From: Pseudoruegeria aquimaris | GTDB taxonomy: Bacteria; Pseudomonadota; Alphaproteobacteria; Rhodobacterales; Rhodobacteraceae | Assembly (NCBI RefSeq): GCF_900172235.1 | Contig: NZ_FWFQ01000001.1 | Coordinates: 124,001 to 188,000, forward strand | Direction of reading: 5' to 3' | DNA: 64,000 nucleotides | Shown here: piece after piece, positions 1-11,629 of the stretch | How positions within the stretch are numbered: position 1 is the stretch's first letter | How the letters are laid out: each line of letters opens with the position of its first letter | Notes under the pieces: model-generated | The model's database searches: none | What the model saw: the letters and a program-made list of their open reading frames with translations, nothing else | What the model was told of the DNA's origin: nothing | Position numbers and translations under genes: made by a program

Positions 1-394
1 GCAGTCGGCGCTCGATGCCACGCTCGTCTACATGGGCGAGCGCAAGGCCTTCGGCAAGCCGATCGACCAGTTCCAGGCGCTGCAGTTCCGCCTCGCCGAC
101 ATGGAGATCAAGCTGCAGTCGGCGCGCATCTTCCTGCGGCAGGCGGCCTGGAAGCTCGACACCGGCGCCCCCGACGCCACGCGGCACTGCGCCATGGCCA
201 AGGCCTACGTGACGGAAGCCGCGAGCGCGGTGGCCAACGACTGCCTGCAGATGCACGGCGGCTACGGCTACCTGGCCGACTACGGCATCGAGAAGATCGT
301 GCGCGATCTGCGGGTGCACCAGATCCTGGAAGGCACCAACGAGATCATGCGCCTGATCGTTTCCCGCGGCCTGCTCGCGGAGCGCGGCGCATGA
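1..394 (+). CDS. Acyl-CoA dehydrogenase, C-terminal part (5' end outside window)
   Basis: The frame is open from base 2 and gives the last 130 residues of an acyl-CoA dehydrogenase. The motifs MHGGYGY and HQILEGTNEIMR are typical of the C-terminal helical domain; in the family the Glu of EGTN is the catalytic base that removes the alpha proton of the acyl-CoA while FAD takes the hydride. The two genes that follow are 3-hydroxyisobutyryl-CoA hydrolase and 3-hydroxyisobutyrate dehydrogenase, so the substrate is probably isobutyryl-CoA from valine; that is inference from context. The stop codon overlaps the next start as ATGA (391-394), implying translational coupling. The N-terminal half cannot be assessed. 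Confidence 0.9.
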   Translation, partial: QSALDATLVYMGERKAFGKPIDQFQALQFRLADMEIKLQSARIFLRQAAWKLDTGAPDATRHCAMAKAYVTEAASAVANDCLQMHGGYGYLADYGIEKIVRDLRVHQILEGTNEIMRLIVSRGLLAERGA

Positions 395-1425
395 GCGAGA
401 TCACCTGCCGCAAACAGGGGCGTATCGGGCGCATCACGCTGACCCGGCCCAAGGCCCTCAACGCGCTCACCCACGGCATGGTGCAGGCCATCGATGCCGC
501 CCTGCTGGAATGGCGCGAGGATCCAGACGTCGCGATGCTGGTGATCGACGCCGAAGGCGAAAAGGCCTTCTGCGCCGGCGGCGACATCGCCCAGCTCTAC
601 GCCGAAAGCCGCGCCGGGAACCTGGCGTTCGGCCGCGCCTTCTGGCGCGAGGAATACCGCATGAACGCGCGGCTCTTCGAATTCCCCAAGCCCGTGGCCA
701 CCTTCCTGCAGGGCTTCACCATGGGCGGCGGCGTGGGCGTGGGCTGCCACGGCTCGCACCGGGTGGTGGGCGACAGCTCCCGCATCGCCATGCCCGAGGC
801 CGGCATCGGCCTCGTGCCCGACGTGGGCGGCAGCCTCCTGCTTTCCCAGGCGCCGGGGCGGCTGGGCGAATACCTCGGCACCACCGCCGGGCGCATGGGG
901 CCGGGCGATGCGCTGCACGCGGGCTTCGCCGACTACTACATCCCGGAGAGCCGCTGGCCCGAGCTGATCGCCGCGCTGGCGGACACCGGCGAGCACGGCC
1001 TGATCGACGAAGCCGCCCTGCCCGCCCCCGAGAGCCCGCTGGCCGCCCAGCAGGCGGAGATCGACGCCCATTTCGGCGGCGAAACCTTCGGCGACATCCT
1101 GCGCGCGCTTCAGGCCGCCGGCGGCCCCTTCGCCGAGGCCGCGCTCAAGGCGCTCGCCCGCAACTCGCCGCTTTCGATGGCCTGCGCCGTGGAGATGGTG
1201 CACCGGCTTCGGGGCAGCAACGACATCCGCAAGGCGCTGGAACTGGAATACCGCTTCACCCACCGGGCGGTGGAACACAGCGATTTCCTGGAAGGCATCC
1301 GCGCCGCCATCATCGACAAGGACCGCACCCCCCGCTGGCGCCATGCCGGCACGGGCGCGGAAGTGACGCAAATGCTCCTGCCCCTCGGGGCGGAAAAACT
1401 GACATTCGAGGAGGAGACGCAATGA
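391..1425 (+). CDS. Enoyl-CoA hydratase/isomerase family protein, probable 3-hydroxyisobutyryl-CoA hydrolase
   Basis: A crotonase-fold protein of 344 residues. It carries CAGGD (residues 61-65) and MGGGVG (111-116), which form the oxyanion hole in this family, and PEAGIGLVPDVGG (135-147), which holds the acidic catalytic residue. The length of about 340-350 residues, longer than a simple enoyl-CoA hydratase (about 260), fits the 3-hydroxyisobutyryl-CoA hydrolase subgroup. The expected reaction is hydrolysis of 3-hydroxyisobutyryl-CoA to free 3-hydroxyisobutyrate in valine breakdown. It starts in the ATGA overlap with the acyl-CoA dehydrogenase and ends in a second ATGA overlap (1422-1425) with mmsB, so the three genes form one coupled operon. 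A plain enoyl-CoA hydratase role is less likely. Confidence 0.88.
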   Translation: MSEITCRKQGRIGRITLTRPKALNALTHGMVQAIDAALLEWREDPDVAMLVIDAEGEKAFCAGGDIAQLYAESRAGNLAFGRAFWREEYRMNARLFEFPKPVATFLQGFTMGGGVGVGCHGSHRVVGDSSRIAMPEAGIGLVPDVGGSLLLSQAPGRLGEYLGTTAGRMGPGDALHAGFADYYIPESRWPELIAALADTGEHGLIDEAALPAPESPLAAQQAEIDAHFGGETFGDILRALQAAGGPFAEAALKALARNSPLSMACAVEMVHRLRGSNDIRKALELEYRFTHRAVEHSDFLEGIRAAIIDKDRTPRWRHAGTGAEVTQMLLPLGAEKLTFEEETQ

Positions 1426-2294
1426 AGATCGGCTTTATCGGGCTGGGCAACATGGGCGCGCCGATGGCGGCCAATCTCGTGGCCGCCGGCCACGAGGTGA
1501 CAGGGTTCGATCTCGCCGCCCCCATGCCGGAGGGCGTGGCCGCCGCGGGCTCGGCCGCGCAGGCCGCCACCGGGGCTGAGGTCGTCATCACCATGCTGCC
1601 CAACGGCGCGATCCTGCGCAGCGTGGCGGCCGAGATCCTGCCGGCGATGTCGAAGGGCGCGGTGTTCCTCGATTGCTCCACCGTGGATGTCGAAAGCGCC
1701 CGCGCCGTGGCCGAAGAGGCCGAGGCCGCAGGGGTGCTGGCGGCGGACGGGCCGGTATCGGGCGGGATCGGCGGCGCCGCCGCGGGCACGCTGACCTTCA
1801 TGGTCGGCGGCTCCGAGGCGGCCTTCGCCCGGATCTCCCCGCTGCTGGAGATCATGGGGCAGAAGGCGGTGCATTGCGGGGCCTCCGGTGCCGGCCAGGC
1901 CGCCAAGATCTGCAACAACATGATCCTCGGCATCACCATGATCGGCACCTGCGAGGCTTTCGCGCTGGCCGACAAGCTGGGGCTCGACCGCCAGAAAATG
2001 TTCGACGTGGTGTCCACCTCCTCGGGCTACAGCTGGAGCATGAACGCCTACTGCCCCGCCCCCGGCGTCGGCCCGCAGAGCCCGGCCGACAACGGCTACA
2101 AGCCCGGCTTCGCCGCCGAGCTGATGCTCAAGGATCTGCTGCTGTCGCAACAGGCCGCCGAAGCCGCCGATGCCGATACGCCCATGGGCGTGGCCGCCGC
2201 GGCTCTCTACAAGACCTTCGTGGAGGAAGAAGGCGGCAAGGGGCTGGATTTCTCCGCCATGCTGCCGCGCTTCGAGAAACGCTCCCGCGGCTGA
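1422..2294 (+). CDS. mmsB: 3-hydroxyisobutyrate dehydrogenase
   Basis: A beta-hydroxyacid dehydrogenase of 290 residues. It opens with the Rossmann motif GFIGLGNMGAPMA (residues 4-16) for NAD binding, has the substrate-binding signature PVSGG (111-115), and the catalytic lysine in AAKICNNM (K162). It oxidises 3-hydroxyisobutyrate to methylmalonate semialdehyde, the step after the hydrolase encoded just upstream. The ATG at 1422 overlaps the preceding stop. A strong hairpin with a T-run follows the stop (2313-2353), closing the operon. The semialdehyde dehydrogenase (mmsA) is not downstream and may lie before the window. Confidence 0.93.
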   Translation: MKIGFIGLGNMGAPMAANLVAAGHEVTGFDLAAPMPEGVAAAGSAAQAATGAEVVITMLPNGAILRSVAAEILPAMSKGAVFLDCSTVDVESARAVAEEAEAAGVLAADGPVSGGIGGAAAGTLTFMVGGSEAAFARISPLLEIMGQKAVHCGASGAGQAAKICNNMILGITMIGTCEAFALADKLGLDRQKMFDVVSTSSGYSWSMNAYCPAPGVGPQSPADNGYKPGFAAELMLKDLLLSQQAAEAADADTPMGVAAAALYKTFVEEEGGKGLDFSAMLPRFEKRSRG

Positions 2295-2312
2295 CCCCGC
2301 CCCCGCGATTTC

Positions 2313-2353
2313 GCAGGCGCCGCCGGCAAAGGCTTGCGGCGCCTGCCTTTTTT
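2313..2353 (+). terminator. Rho-independent terminator of the valine operon
   Basis: An 11-bp perfect stem (GCAGGCGCCGC pairing with GCGGCGCCTGC) with a 12-base loop is followed by a run of six T. It lies 19 bases after the mmsB stop. Confidence 0.85.
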
Positions 2354-2510
2354 CGGCCCCACGGGGCGCGAAGTTTGCACATTTCCTTCCAACTGACGCC
2401 GCCGTTTCACGGTTAACAGTTTCTTGCGCGTGGACAACGGCAAGAGCCGGCCCGCGATTCGGACTTGAGTGGCGCAGGCGTTGGAGCCCGCGCCCGTTGG
2501 GGAAAAGCGG

Positions 2511-4097
2511 ATGCCGACGGCACAGGAACTGGCGATCAACACCGACGCGACCGCGCTGGACATGGCGAATGCCATCTTCGGCGACGGCGTGGCCGTCTGG
2601 AACGCCAGCTACTCCGGCGATCAGCTTTCGTCCGGCATCTACAGCGGCGCCGACACCACCGTGCAGGGCGTGGCCCCCGCCGATACCGGCGTCATCCTCT
2701 CCACCGGCTACGTCGCGGATTTCACCAACAGCGACGGCAGCACCGACACCAACCAATCTTCCGGCACCACGACGAACACCTCCGGCATCAACGACGACGG
2801 CGATTTCAACGCCCTCGCCGGCACGGCCACGCGCGATGCCTCCTTCCTCGAAATCACCTTCGTGCCGCAGGGCGACTACATCACCATCGATTTCGTGATC
2901 TCCTCGGAGGAATACCCGGAATACGTCAACAGCCAGTTCAACGACGTGGTCGGCGTCTGGGTGAACGATCAGCTCGCCACGGTGACGGTGGGCGACGGCT
3001 CGGCCTCCGTGGGCAACATCAACGGCGGCGCGACGCAGAACCTCTACGTCGACAACACCGGGGATCAATACAACACCGAGATGGACGGCTTCACCGTCAC
3101 CCTCACCTTCGTGGCGCCGGTGAACAGGGGCGATTTCAACACGCTCAAGATCGGCGTCGCGGACGTGGCGGATGCGCGCTACGACACCAACCTGCTGATC
3201 GCCGGCGGCTCGGTGCAATCGGCCATCGTCGCGCAGGACGACAGCGTGACGATCCCCGGCGGCCGCTCCGCCACGCTCGACGTGCTGGCCAATGACACGA
3301 CGTCCGCCGGCGGCGTGCTCACCGTTACCCACATCAACGAAACGCCCGTCGTCGCGGGCCAGAGGGTGCAGCTGGCGACGGGCCAGTTCATCACCCTCAA
3401 CGAGGACGGCAGCTTCTTCATCGAACGCGATGCGGACACGGAAACCGTCTACTTCAACTACACCGTCCAAGACGTTGACGGTAATAGCGATACCGCGCTC
3501 GTGGAGATCGTGCAGGAAGCGCCCTGCTTCGCCGCCGGCACGGCGCTTCTCACAGCGGACGGCCCGCGCCCGATCGAGGAGATCGCCGCCGGGATGAAGG
3601 TCTGGACGCGGGATTCCGGATTTCAGACGGTGCGCTGGATCGGCAACCGCGCGGTGGACGGAGCGGGCAAGGATGCGCCGATCCTGATCCGCGCCGGCAG
3701 CTACGGCGCCGAAACTGACGTGCGCGTGTCACCGCAGCACCGGGTTCTGGTCGGCGGGGTCTGGGCCGAACTGCTGTTCGGCGAGGCCGAGGTGCTCGTC
3801 CGGGCGAAGGATCTCGTCAACGGGCGCAGCGTGGTGGTGGATCGCCGCGCGGCGCCGATCACCTATTACCATCTGCTGTTCGACCGCCACGAGATCGTCG
3901 CGGCCAGCGGGCTGCTCAGCGAAAGCTACCACCCGGGGCCGCGGACGATGAAGGGCTTCGATCCGGAAACACAAAGCGAAATCATGCGCTTGTTTCCCGA
4001 ACTTGAGATCGGCACCGGCCGGGGATACGGCCCCGCCGCGCGCAGATCCCTGCGCAGCTACGAGGCCGCAACGCTGCTGCACGAGATGGCCCGCTGA
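2511..4097 (+). CDS. Choice-of-anchor L domain, cadherin-like segment and C-terminal Hint domain protein
   Basis: With the ATG at 2511 the protein has 528 residues; a GTG at 2469 would add 14, but GGGGAAAAGCGG directly before 2511 looks like the better ribosome site. Residues about 10-235 match the choice-of-anchor L pattern (FVISSEEYPEYVNSQFNDV, then NTLKIGVADV and YDTNLLIAGG). A short cadherin/VCBS-like stretch follows (VLANDT, YTVQDVDGNSDTALVEI). A Hint domain begins at CFAAGTALLTADGPRPI, with its first Cys in the position used for thioester formation in inteins and Hedgehog proteins, and contains SPQHRVLV. No signal peptide is visible; the acidic, Asp/Thr-rich composition suggests a protein exported by another route. 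The function is unknown. A Hint paralogue lies at 42276. Confidence 0.8.
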   Translation: MPTAQELAINTDATALDMANAIFGDGVAVWNASYSGDQLSSGIYSGADTTVQGVAPADTGVILSTGYVADFTNSDGSTDTNQSSGTTTNTSGINDDGDFNALAGTATRDASFLEITFVPQGDYITIDFVISSEEYPEYVNSQFNDVVGVWVNDQLATVTVGDGSASVGNINGGATQNLYVDNTGDQYNTEMDGFTVTLTFVAPVNRGDFNTLKIGVADVADARYDTNLLIAGGSVQSAIVAQDDSVTIPGGRSATLDVLANDTTSAGGVLTVTHINETPVVAGQRVQLATGQFITLNEDGSFFIERDADTETVYFNYTVQDVDGNSDTALVEIVQEAPCFAAGTALLTADGPRPIEEIAAGMKVWTRDSGFQTVRWIGNRAVDGAGKDAPILIRAGSYGAETDVRVSPQHRVLVGGVWAELLFGEAEVLVRAKDLVNGRSVVVDRRAAPITYYHLLFDRHEIVAASGLLSESYHPGPRTMKGFDPETQSEIMRLFPELEIGTGRGYGPAARRSLRSYEAATLLHEMAR

Positions 4098-4112
4098 CCG
4101 GCGGCGCGCCGG
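4098..4112. terminator. Short inverted repeat between convergent genes
   Basis: CCGGCG-GCG-CGCCGG fills most of the 20-base gap between the convergent stops of the Hint gene and uvrA. No T-run follows on either strand, so termination function is only a possibility. Confidence 0.3.
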
Positions 4113-4117
4113 ATCGC

Positions 4118-6985
<2,868 letters not shown>

Positions 6986-7050
6986 GCCCCACCTCTCAAC
7001 AGACCGCCTACAGATAGGCGATGTGCGGCGAGTCTCCAATCAGAAAATGC

Positions 7051-7065
7051 GAACATAACGGGAAC
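7051..7065 (-). promoter_or_regulatory. LexA (SOS) box, GTTC-N7-GTTC type
   Basis: The plus strand reads GAAC-ATAACGG-GAAC, that is GTTCN7GTTC on the uvrA strand. This exactly matches the direct-repeat operator known for alphaproteobacterial LexA. It sits 66 bases before the uvrA ATG and about 97 bases before the divergent vWA gene. Confidence 0.85.
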
Positions 7066-7161
7066 AGGCGGCAGGATGCTGACATTCCGCCACGGATCTT
7101 GCCTGACGGCGGGCTTCGGGCCTAGGCTTGGCGCATTGATTGAGGAAGACAGGACATTTCG

Positions 7162-9357
7162 ATGATGAAGCGATTTCTGCTGGGCGCCGCGCTTGCGGCA
7201 ATTGCCCAGGCCGCGCCGGCGCAGGAGGCGCCCACCCGCAGCATTCTGGTTCTGGACGGCAGCGGTTCGATGTGGGGCCAGATCGACGGCGTGGCCAAGA
7301 TCACCATCGCGCAGGAGGTGGTGGCCGGTCTGCTGGCCGAACTGCCCGCCAGCCACGAAGTGGGGCTCACGCTCTACGGCCACCGGCGCAAGGGCGATTG
7401 CGCCGACATCGAAACCGTCATCGCGCCGGGCACCGACCGCGCGGCGGTGGCGGCCGCCGTGCGCGCGGTGAAGCCCAAGGGAAAGACCCCGATGACGGAT
7501 GCGGTGAAGGCCGCCGCGGAGGCGCTGCGGTTCACCGAGGAAAAGGCGACCGTGATCCTGGTGTCCGACGGGATCGAGACCTGCAACCCCGACCCCTGCG
7601 CCGCGGCCCGCGCGCTGGAGGAAACCGGGGTGGATTTCACCGCCCACGTGGTGGGCTTCGACGTGACGGACCCGGAAGCGCTGGCCCAGATGCAATGCCT
7701 CGCGGAGGAAACCGGCGGCACGTTCCGCACCGCCGCCAATGCCGATGAGCTGGTCTCGGCGCTTCAGGCCGTGGCCGCGGCCCCGGAGCCCGAGCCGGCC
7801 GCCCCGGTGGAGGTGCTGTTTCGCGCCGTCACCCGCCCCGGCGGCACCGAGATCGGCAGCGGCCTCGTCTGGAGCCTTTCCGGCGAAGGGGTGTCGCGCG
7901 AGGGTGTGAACGAGGCCAGCTTCGAAGAAGCGCTGCCGCCCGGCAGCTACCGGGTCGTGGTGACGCGGCTCGCCGACGAGGCCGGCGCCGAAGGCACGGT
8001 GACGGTGCAGGGCGCCCCGCTCACCGTCACGCTGGAACTGCCGGAGCTTCTGCCCGCCGCCAGCCTCGAAGCACCCGAGAGCGGGATGGCCGGGGCGGAG
8101 ATCACCGTGGGCTGGGACGGCCCCGGCGGCGGCGAGGACTACATCGCCGTCGCAGCGCCCGACGCCGACGAGGCCGCATGGGAGACCTACGCCTACGTGC
8201 GCGACGGCAACCCGCTCCGGGTGCCGCTGCCCTCGGCGGAAGGGGCCTACGAGCTGCGCTACGTGATGGAGGGCGGCCGCGCGCTGGCCCGCCGGGCCGT
8301 CACCGTGACGCCGGTTTCGGCCACGATCGAGGCGCCCGGCCCGCTTCTGGCCGGGGCCACGGTCGGGATCGGCTGGACGGGCCCGGACTACGAAGGCGAC
8401 TACCTCGCCGTCGTCGAACCCGGCGGCGATGGCTGGATCACCTATGCCTACACGCGCGACGGCAGCCCCCTGCCCCTGCGGATGCCGGCGGAGCCGGGCG
8501 CCTACGAGATCGTCTACACGATGGATCAGGACGCCCGCATCATCGCCCGCCTGCCCGTCACGGTCGCGGCGGCCAGCTTCGGCGTCGAGGCCCCGGCCAC
8601 GGCCCCGGCGGGCAGCGTGATCGAGATCCCCTGGACGGGGCCGGGCCACGCAGACGACTACATCGCCATCACCGCGCCGCAGGCCGCTGACGGCGAATGG
8701 ATCACCTATGCCTACATGCGCGACGGAAACCCCGCGCGCCTCACCATGCCCGGCACCCCCGGCACCTATGAAATCCGCTACGTGCAGGGGCAGAACACCA
8801 AGGTCAGGGCCCGTGCGCCCATCGAGGTGATGGCCGTCGGCGCTGCGGTCCGGGGGCCGTCCGCGGTGACGATCGGCACGCGTTTCACCGTGGAGTGGGA
8901 CGGGCCGAACGGCGCCGGCGACTACCTGACGATCGTGCCCCCGGACGCGGCGGAGGGCGACTACGGCAACTACGCCTACACCCGCGACGGCAGCCCGCTT
9001 GCGATCACCGCCCCGACGACACCGGGCAGCTACGAACTGCGCTACGTGGCCGACACCACGCCGCTCACCGTGCTGGCCCGCGTGCCGCTGACGGTGGAAG
9101 ATGCCGCGGTCAGCCTCGAGGCCCCGTCCACGGCGGTTGCCGGCGAGAAGATCACGGTGACGTGGGAGGGCCCCGATGCGCCCTCGGACTACATCGCCGT
9201 CGGCGATGCGGAGCGCCTCTACATCACCTACAGCTACACGCGCGACGGCTCGCCCCTGGACCTCGCGGTGCCCGAAGAGCCCGGCGCCTACGAGATCCGC
9301 TACGTGATGGATCAGGGCGGCAAGGTGCTGGCCACCCTGCCCTTGCAGGTGGAATGA
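7162..9357 (+). CDS. Secreted von Willebrand factor A protein with five tandem C-terminal repeats
   Basis: A 731-residue protein with an N-terminal signal peptide cleaved near AQAAPAQ-EA (residue 20-22). Residues about 26-205 form a vWA domain with a full metal-ion-dependent adhesion site: DGSGS (32-36), Thr112 in KTPMTDAV and Asp136 in VSDGIETC. A linker domain (about 215-295) follows. Residues 300-731 are five consecutive repeats of about 85 residues, each with a W-x-GP-x4-DY(I/L) core, a TYAYTRDGSPL-like segment and PGAYEIRYVMDQ. vWA domains bind protein ligands through a divalent metal; the role of the repeats is unknown. It stands alone between uvrA (divergent) and lpd (convergent). Two consecutive ATG codons open the gene. 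Confidence 0.85.
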   Translation: MMKRFLLGAALAAIAQAAPAQEAPTRSILVLDGSGSMWGQIDGVAKITIAQEVVAGLLAELPASHEVGLTLYGHRRKGDCADIETVIAPGTDRAAVAAAVRAVKPKGKTPMTDAVKAAAEALRFTEEKATVILVSDGIETCNPDPCAAARALEETGVDFTAHVVGFDVTDPEALAQMQCLAEETGGTFRTAANADELVSALQAVAAAPEPEPAAPVEVLFRAVTRPGGTEIGSGLVWSLSGEGVSREGVNEASFEEALPPGSYRVVVTRLADEAGAEGTVTVQGAPLTVTLELPELLPAASLEAPESGMAGAEITVGWDGPGGGEDYIAVAAPDADEAAWETYAYVRDGNPLRVPLPSAEGAYELRYVMEGGRALARRAVTVTPVSATIEAPGPLLAGATVGIGWTGPDYEGDYLAVVEPGGDGWITYAYTRDGSPLPLRMPAEPGAYEIVYTMDQDARIIARLPVTVAAASFGVEAPATAPAGSVIEIPWTGPGHADDYIAITAPQAADGEWITYAYMRDGNPARLTMPGTPGTYEIRYVQGQNTKVRARAPIEVMAVGAAVRGPSAVTIGTRFTVEWDGPNGAGDYLTIVPPDAAEGDYGNYAYTRDGSPLAITAPTTPGSYELRYVADTTPLTVLARVPLTVEDAAVSLEAPSTAVAGEKITVTWEGPDAPSDYIAVGDAERLYITYSYTRDGSPLDLAVPEEPGAYEIRYVMDQGGKVLATLPLQVE
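8059..9354 (+). repeat. Five in-frame tandem protein repeats of about 85 residues
   Basis: Residues 300-385, 386-471, 472-558, 559-647 and 648-731 of the vWA protein align without large gaps. Shared positions are an AP near the start, an AG, a W-GP, DY(I/L), YAYxRDG(S/N)P and the (Y)E(I/L)RYV motif. The DNA copies have diverged, so this is an old duplication, with copies 1 and 4 the most changed. Confidence 0.85.
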
Positions 9358-9362
9358 AAAAC

Positions 9363-9387
9363 GCGCGGCCCCGGTTCGGGGCCGCGC
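9363..9387 (-). terminator. Terminator of lpd, shared with the vWA gene
   Basis: An 11-bp stem (GCGCGGCCCCG / CGGGGCCGCGC) with a 3-base loop. Read on the minus strand it is followed by GCGTTTTT, so the T-run serves lpd; on the plus strand it lies just after the vWA stop and lacks a T-run. Confidence 0.75.
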
Positions 9388-9466
9388 GCGTCAACGGCGA
9401 TGGCGGGCGGTGCCCGAAGCGTTGAACCGGCTCGGCACCGCCTCGCGCCACCCATGCCTTCCGTAT

Positions 9467-10861
9467 TCAGAAGTGGATCGCCTTGCCGTAGGCGTCCAGC
9501 ACGCTTTCGTGCATCATCTCCGAGAGCGTCGGGTGCGGGAAGACGGTGTGCATCAGGTCTTCCTCGGTGGTTTCCAGCTGGCGGCCCACCACGTAGCCCT
9601 GGATCAGCTCGGTGACTTCCGCCCCCACCATATGCGCGCCCAGAAGCTCGCCCGTCCTGGCGTCGAACACCGTCTTGATCATGCCTTCCGGCTCGCCGAG
9701 CGCGATGGCCTTGCCGTTGCCGATGAAGGGGAAACGGCCCACCTTGACCTCGTATCCCAGTTCCTTCGCCCTGGCCTCGGTATAGCCGACGCTGGCGACC
9801 TGCGGGTGGCAGTAGGTGCAGCCGGCGATGCTTTCGGGCTTGACGGGATGGGCATGGAGCCCGGCGATCAGCTCCGCCACCATCACGCCCTCGTGGCTGG
9901 CCTTGTGCGCCAGCCAGGGCGCGCCGGCGATGTCGCCGATGGCATAGAGCCCCTCAACACCCGTGCGGCAATGGGCATCCGTCACCACATGGGTGCGGTC
10001 GATCTTGACGCCGAGCGCCTCCAGCCCCAGCCCCTCGACGTTGCCGACGATGCCCACGGCGGAGATCACCGTGTCGAAGCTGTGCTTCTCGATCTTGCCG
10101 CCGGTCTCGATATGGGCCGTCACGCTGCCCTTGGCGCGGTCCAGCTGCTTGACCATGGCCTTTTCCATGATCGTCATGCCCTGCTTCACGAACTGCTTCT
10201 TCGCGAAGGCGGAGATCTCGGCGTCCTCCACCGGCAGCACGCGGTCCATAACCTCCACAACCGTGGTATCGGCGCCCAGCGTGTTGAAGAAACTTGCGAA
10301 TTCGATGCCGATGGCGCCGGAGCCGATCACCAGCAGCTTCTTCGGCATCCGCGGCGGCTGAAGGGCGTGCTTGTAGGTCCAGACGAGATCGCCGTCGGCC
10401 TCCAGCCCCGGCAGTTCGCGGGCGCGCGCTCCGGTGGCGAGCACGATGTTCTTCGCCGTCAGCTCCTCGCTGCCCTTTTCGGTCTTCACGCTCACCTTGC
10501 CGGGCGCGGGGATGGTGGCCTCGCCCATCACCACGGTGACCTTGTTCTTCTTCAGCAGGTGGCCCACGCCCCCGGACAGCTGCTTGGCCACGCCGCGCGA
10601 GCGCTTCACCACCGCGTCAAGATCGTAGCCGATCTTCTCGGCCGAAAGGCCGAACTCCTTCGCGCGTTCCATCAGGTGGAAGACTTCCGCCGACCGCAGC
10701 ATCGCCTTGGTGGGGATGCAGCCCCAGTTCAGGCAGATCCCGCCCAGGTGCTCACGCTCCACCACGGCCACTTTCAGCCCCAGTTGCGCGCCCCGGATCG
10801 CGGCCACGTAGCCGCCCGGCCCGGCGCCGATCACGATCATGTCGAAAGAGGTGGCTGCCAT
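9467..10861 (-). CDS. lpd: Dihydrolipoyl dehydrogenase (E3)
   Basis: A 464-residue flavoprotein disulfide reductase. It has the FAD motif GAGPGGYVAA (residues 12-21), the redox disulfide in CLNWGC (Cys43 and Cys48), the NAD motif GSGAIGIEFA, and the C-terminal HPTLSE with the catalytic His/Glu pair. It reoxidises dihydrolipoamide of 2-oxoacid dehydrogenase or glycine cleavage complexes using NAD+. The start at 10861 is preceded by AAGGG at a good distance; upstream in-frame codons lack family similarity. No E1 or E2 gene is adjacent, so this is a stand-alone E3 that may serve several complexes, perhaps including the fused E1 at 46048. Confidence 0.95.
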   Translation of the reverse strand: MAATSFDMIVIGAGPGGYVAAIRGAQLGLKVAVVEREHLGGICLNWGCIPTKAMLRSAEVFHLMERAKEFGLSAEKIGYDLDAVVKRSRGVAKQLSGGVGHLLKKNKVTVVMGEATIPAPGKVSVKTEKGSEELTAKNIVLATGARARELPGLEADGDLVWTYKHALQPPRMPKKLLVIGSGAIGIEFASFFNTLGADTTVVEVMDRVLPVEDAEISAFAKKQFVKQGMTIMEKAMVKQLDRAKGSVTAHIETGGKIEKHSFDTVISAVGIVGNVEGLGLEALGVKIDRTHVVTDAHCRTGVEGLYAIGDIAGAPWLAHKASHEGVMVAELIAGLHAHPVKPESIAGCTYCHPQVASVGYTEARAKELGYEVKVGRFPFIGNGKAIALGEPEGMIKTVFDARTGELLGAHMVGAEVTELIQGYVVGRQLETTEEDLMHTVFPHPTLSEMMHESVLDAYGKAIHF

Positions 10862-10980
10862 GTCAAACCCTTGCAGAAGTTGAAGTGGTTTGACGTTAAA
10901 CAATCCGGCCCGAAGGGGCAATCACACCGCGGCCCGCGCCAGCAGGCCGGGGTGCAACCCGTTGTTCCAAAACCGCAGTT

Positions 10981-11553
10981 TCAGGCGCGCACAGCTTCCA
11001 TGGCGGCGCTGTAGCCTCCCTCCGCGAGGAAGGCGCCCTCGGGGGCCGTCGTCTGGCGCTCCAGCGCGTCGTTGCGGTAGGGGAATCGCCCGAACATGCG
11101 GATCACCTCGCGGTGGGCCTTGGCGTGGAACAGGTTCTCTTCCCCGGTTTCCGGCATCCGCGTGAGCATCAGGCGCACGCAGCGTTCCTGGTCGCCCAGG
11201 CATTCCGAGTGCATCAGCGGCAGGTAGAAGAACTGCCGCGCCGGCTCGTCGATGCGCAGATCCCAATCCTTCTTGATCGAGATCTTCGCCGCCGCCCGCG
11301 CCGCGAAATCGGACGCGAAGGCCTGCCCGGTGCCACGGAACATGTTCCTCGGGAACTGATCCATCAGGATGATGTAGGCCAGCGCGCCGCTCGGATAGGT
11401 GAGCCAGAGCCCGCAGGATCCGTTCATTGCCGCTTGCCAGGTGGGTTCCGCCAGAGCCCGGATTCTTTCGTCCAGCTCCTCCCCGCCGGCATACCAGCCT
11501 TCGGGGCCAATCTCGTCCAGCCAGAAGGCCAGAACGTCTTCAGGGCGTAGCAT
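10981..11553 (-). CDS. DUF924 family protein
   Basis: A 190-residue soluble, mostly helical protein that fits the DUF924 family throughout its length: VLAFWLDE at the N terminus, then ILMDQFPRNMFRGTGQAF, FFYLPLMHSE and FHAKAHREVIRMFGRFPYRN. The fold is TPR-like in the family, but no biochemical function is established that I know of. It follows the MFS transporter gene on the same strand (76-base gap) and precedes lpd. No signal peptide or membrane segment is seen. Confidence 0.88.
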   Translation of the reverse strand: MLRPEDVLAFWLDEIGPEGWYAGGEELDERIRALAEPTWQAAMNGSCGLWLTYPSGALAYIILMDQFPRNMFRGTGQAFASDFAARAAAKISIKKDWDLRIDEPARQFFYLPLMHSECLGDQERCVRLMLTRMPETGEENLFHAKAHREVIRMFGRFPYRNDALERQTTAPEGAFLAEGGYSAAMEAVRA

Positions 11554-11629
11554 TTTCGGCCTCCATTTGCCGTGACTCCCCCAGGCAGAGGAATCGTTAC
11601 AAATAATTCATACTTAAGCAAGTCTGGCG

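Noticed and set aside
280-3470. Long minus-strand open frames (380 and 786 codons) over the valine operon and the Hint gene
   Set aside because: They are antisense to clear enzymes, His/Arg/Gly-rich, without motifs; high GC makes such shadows common.
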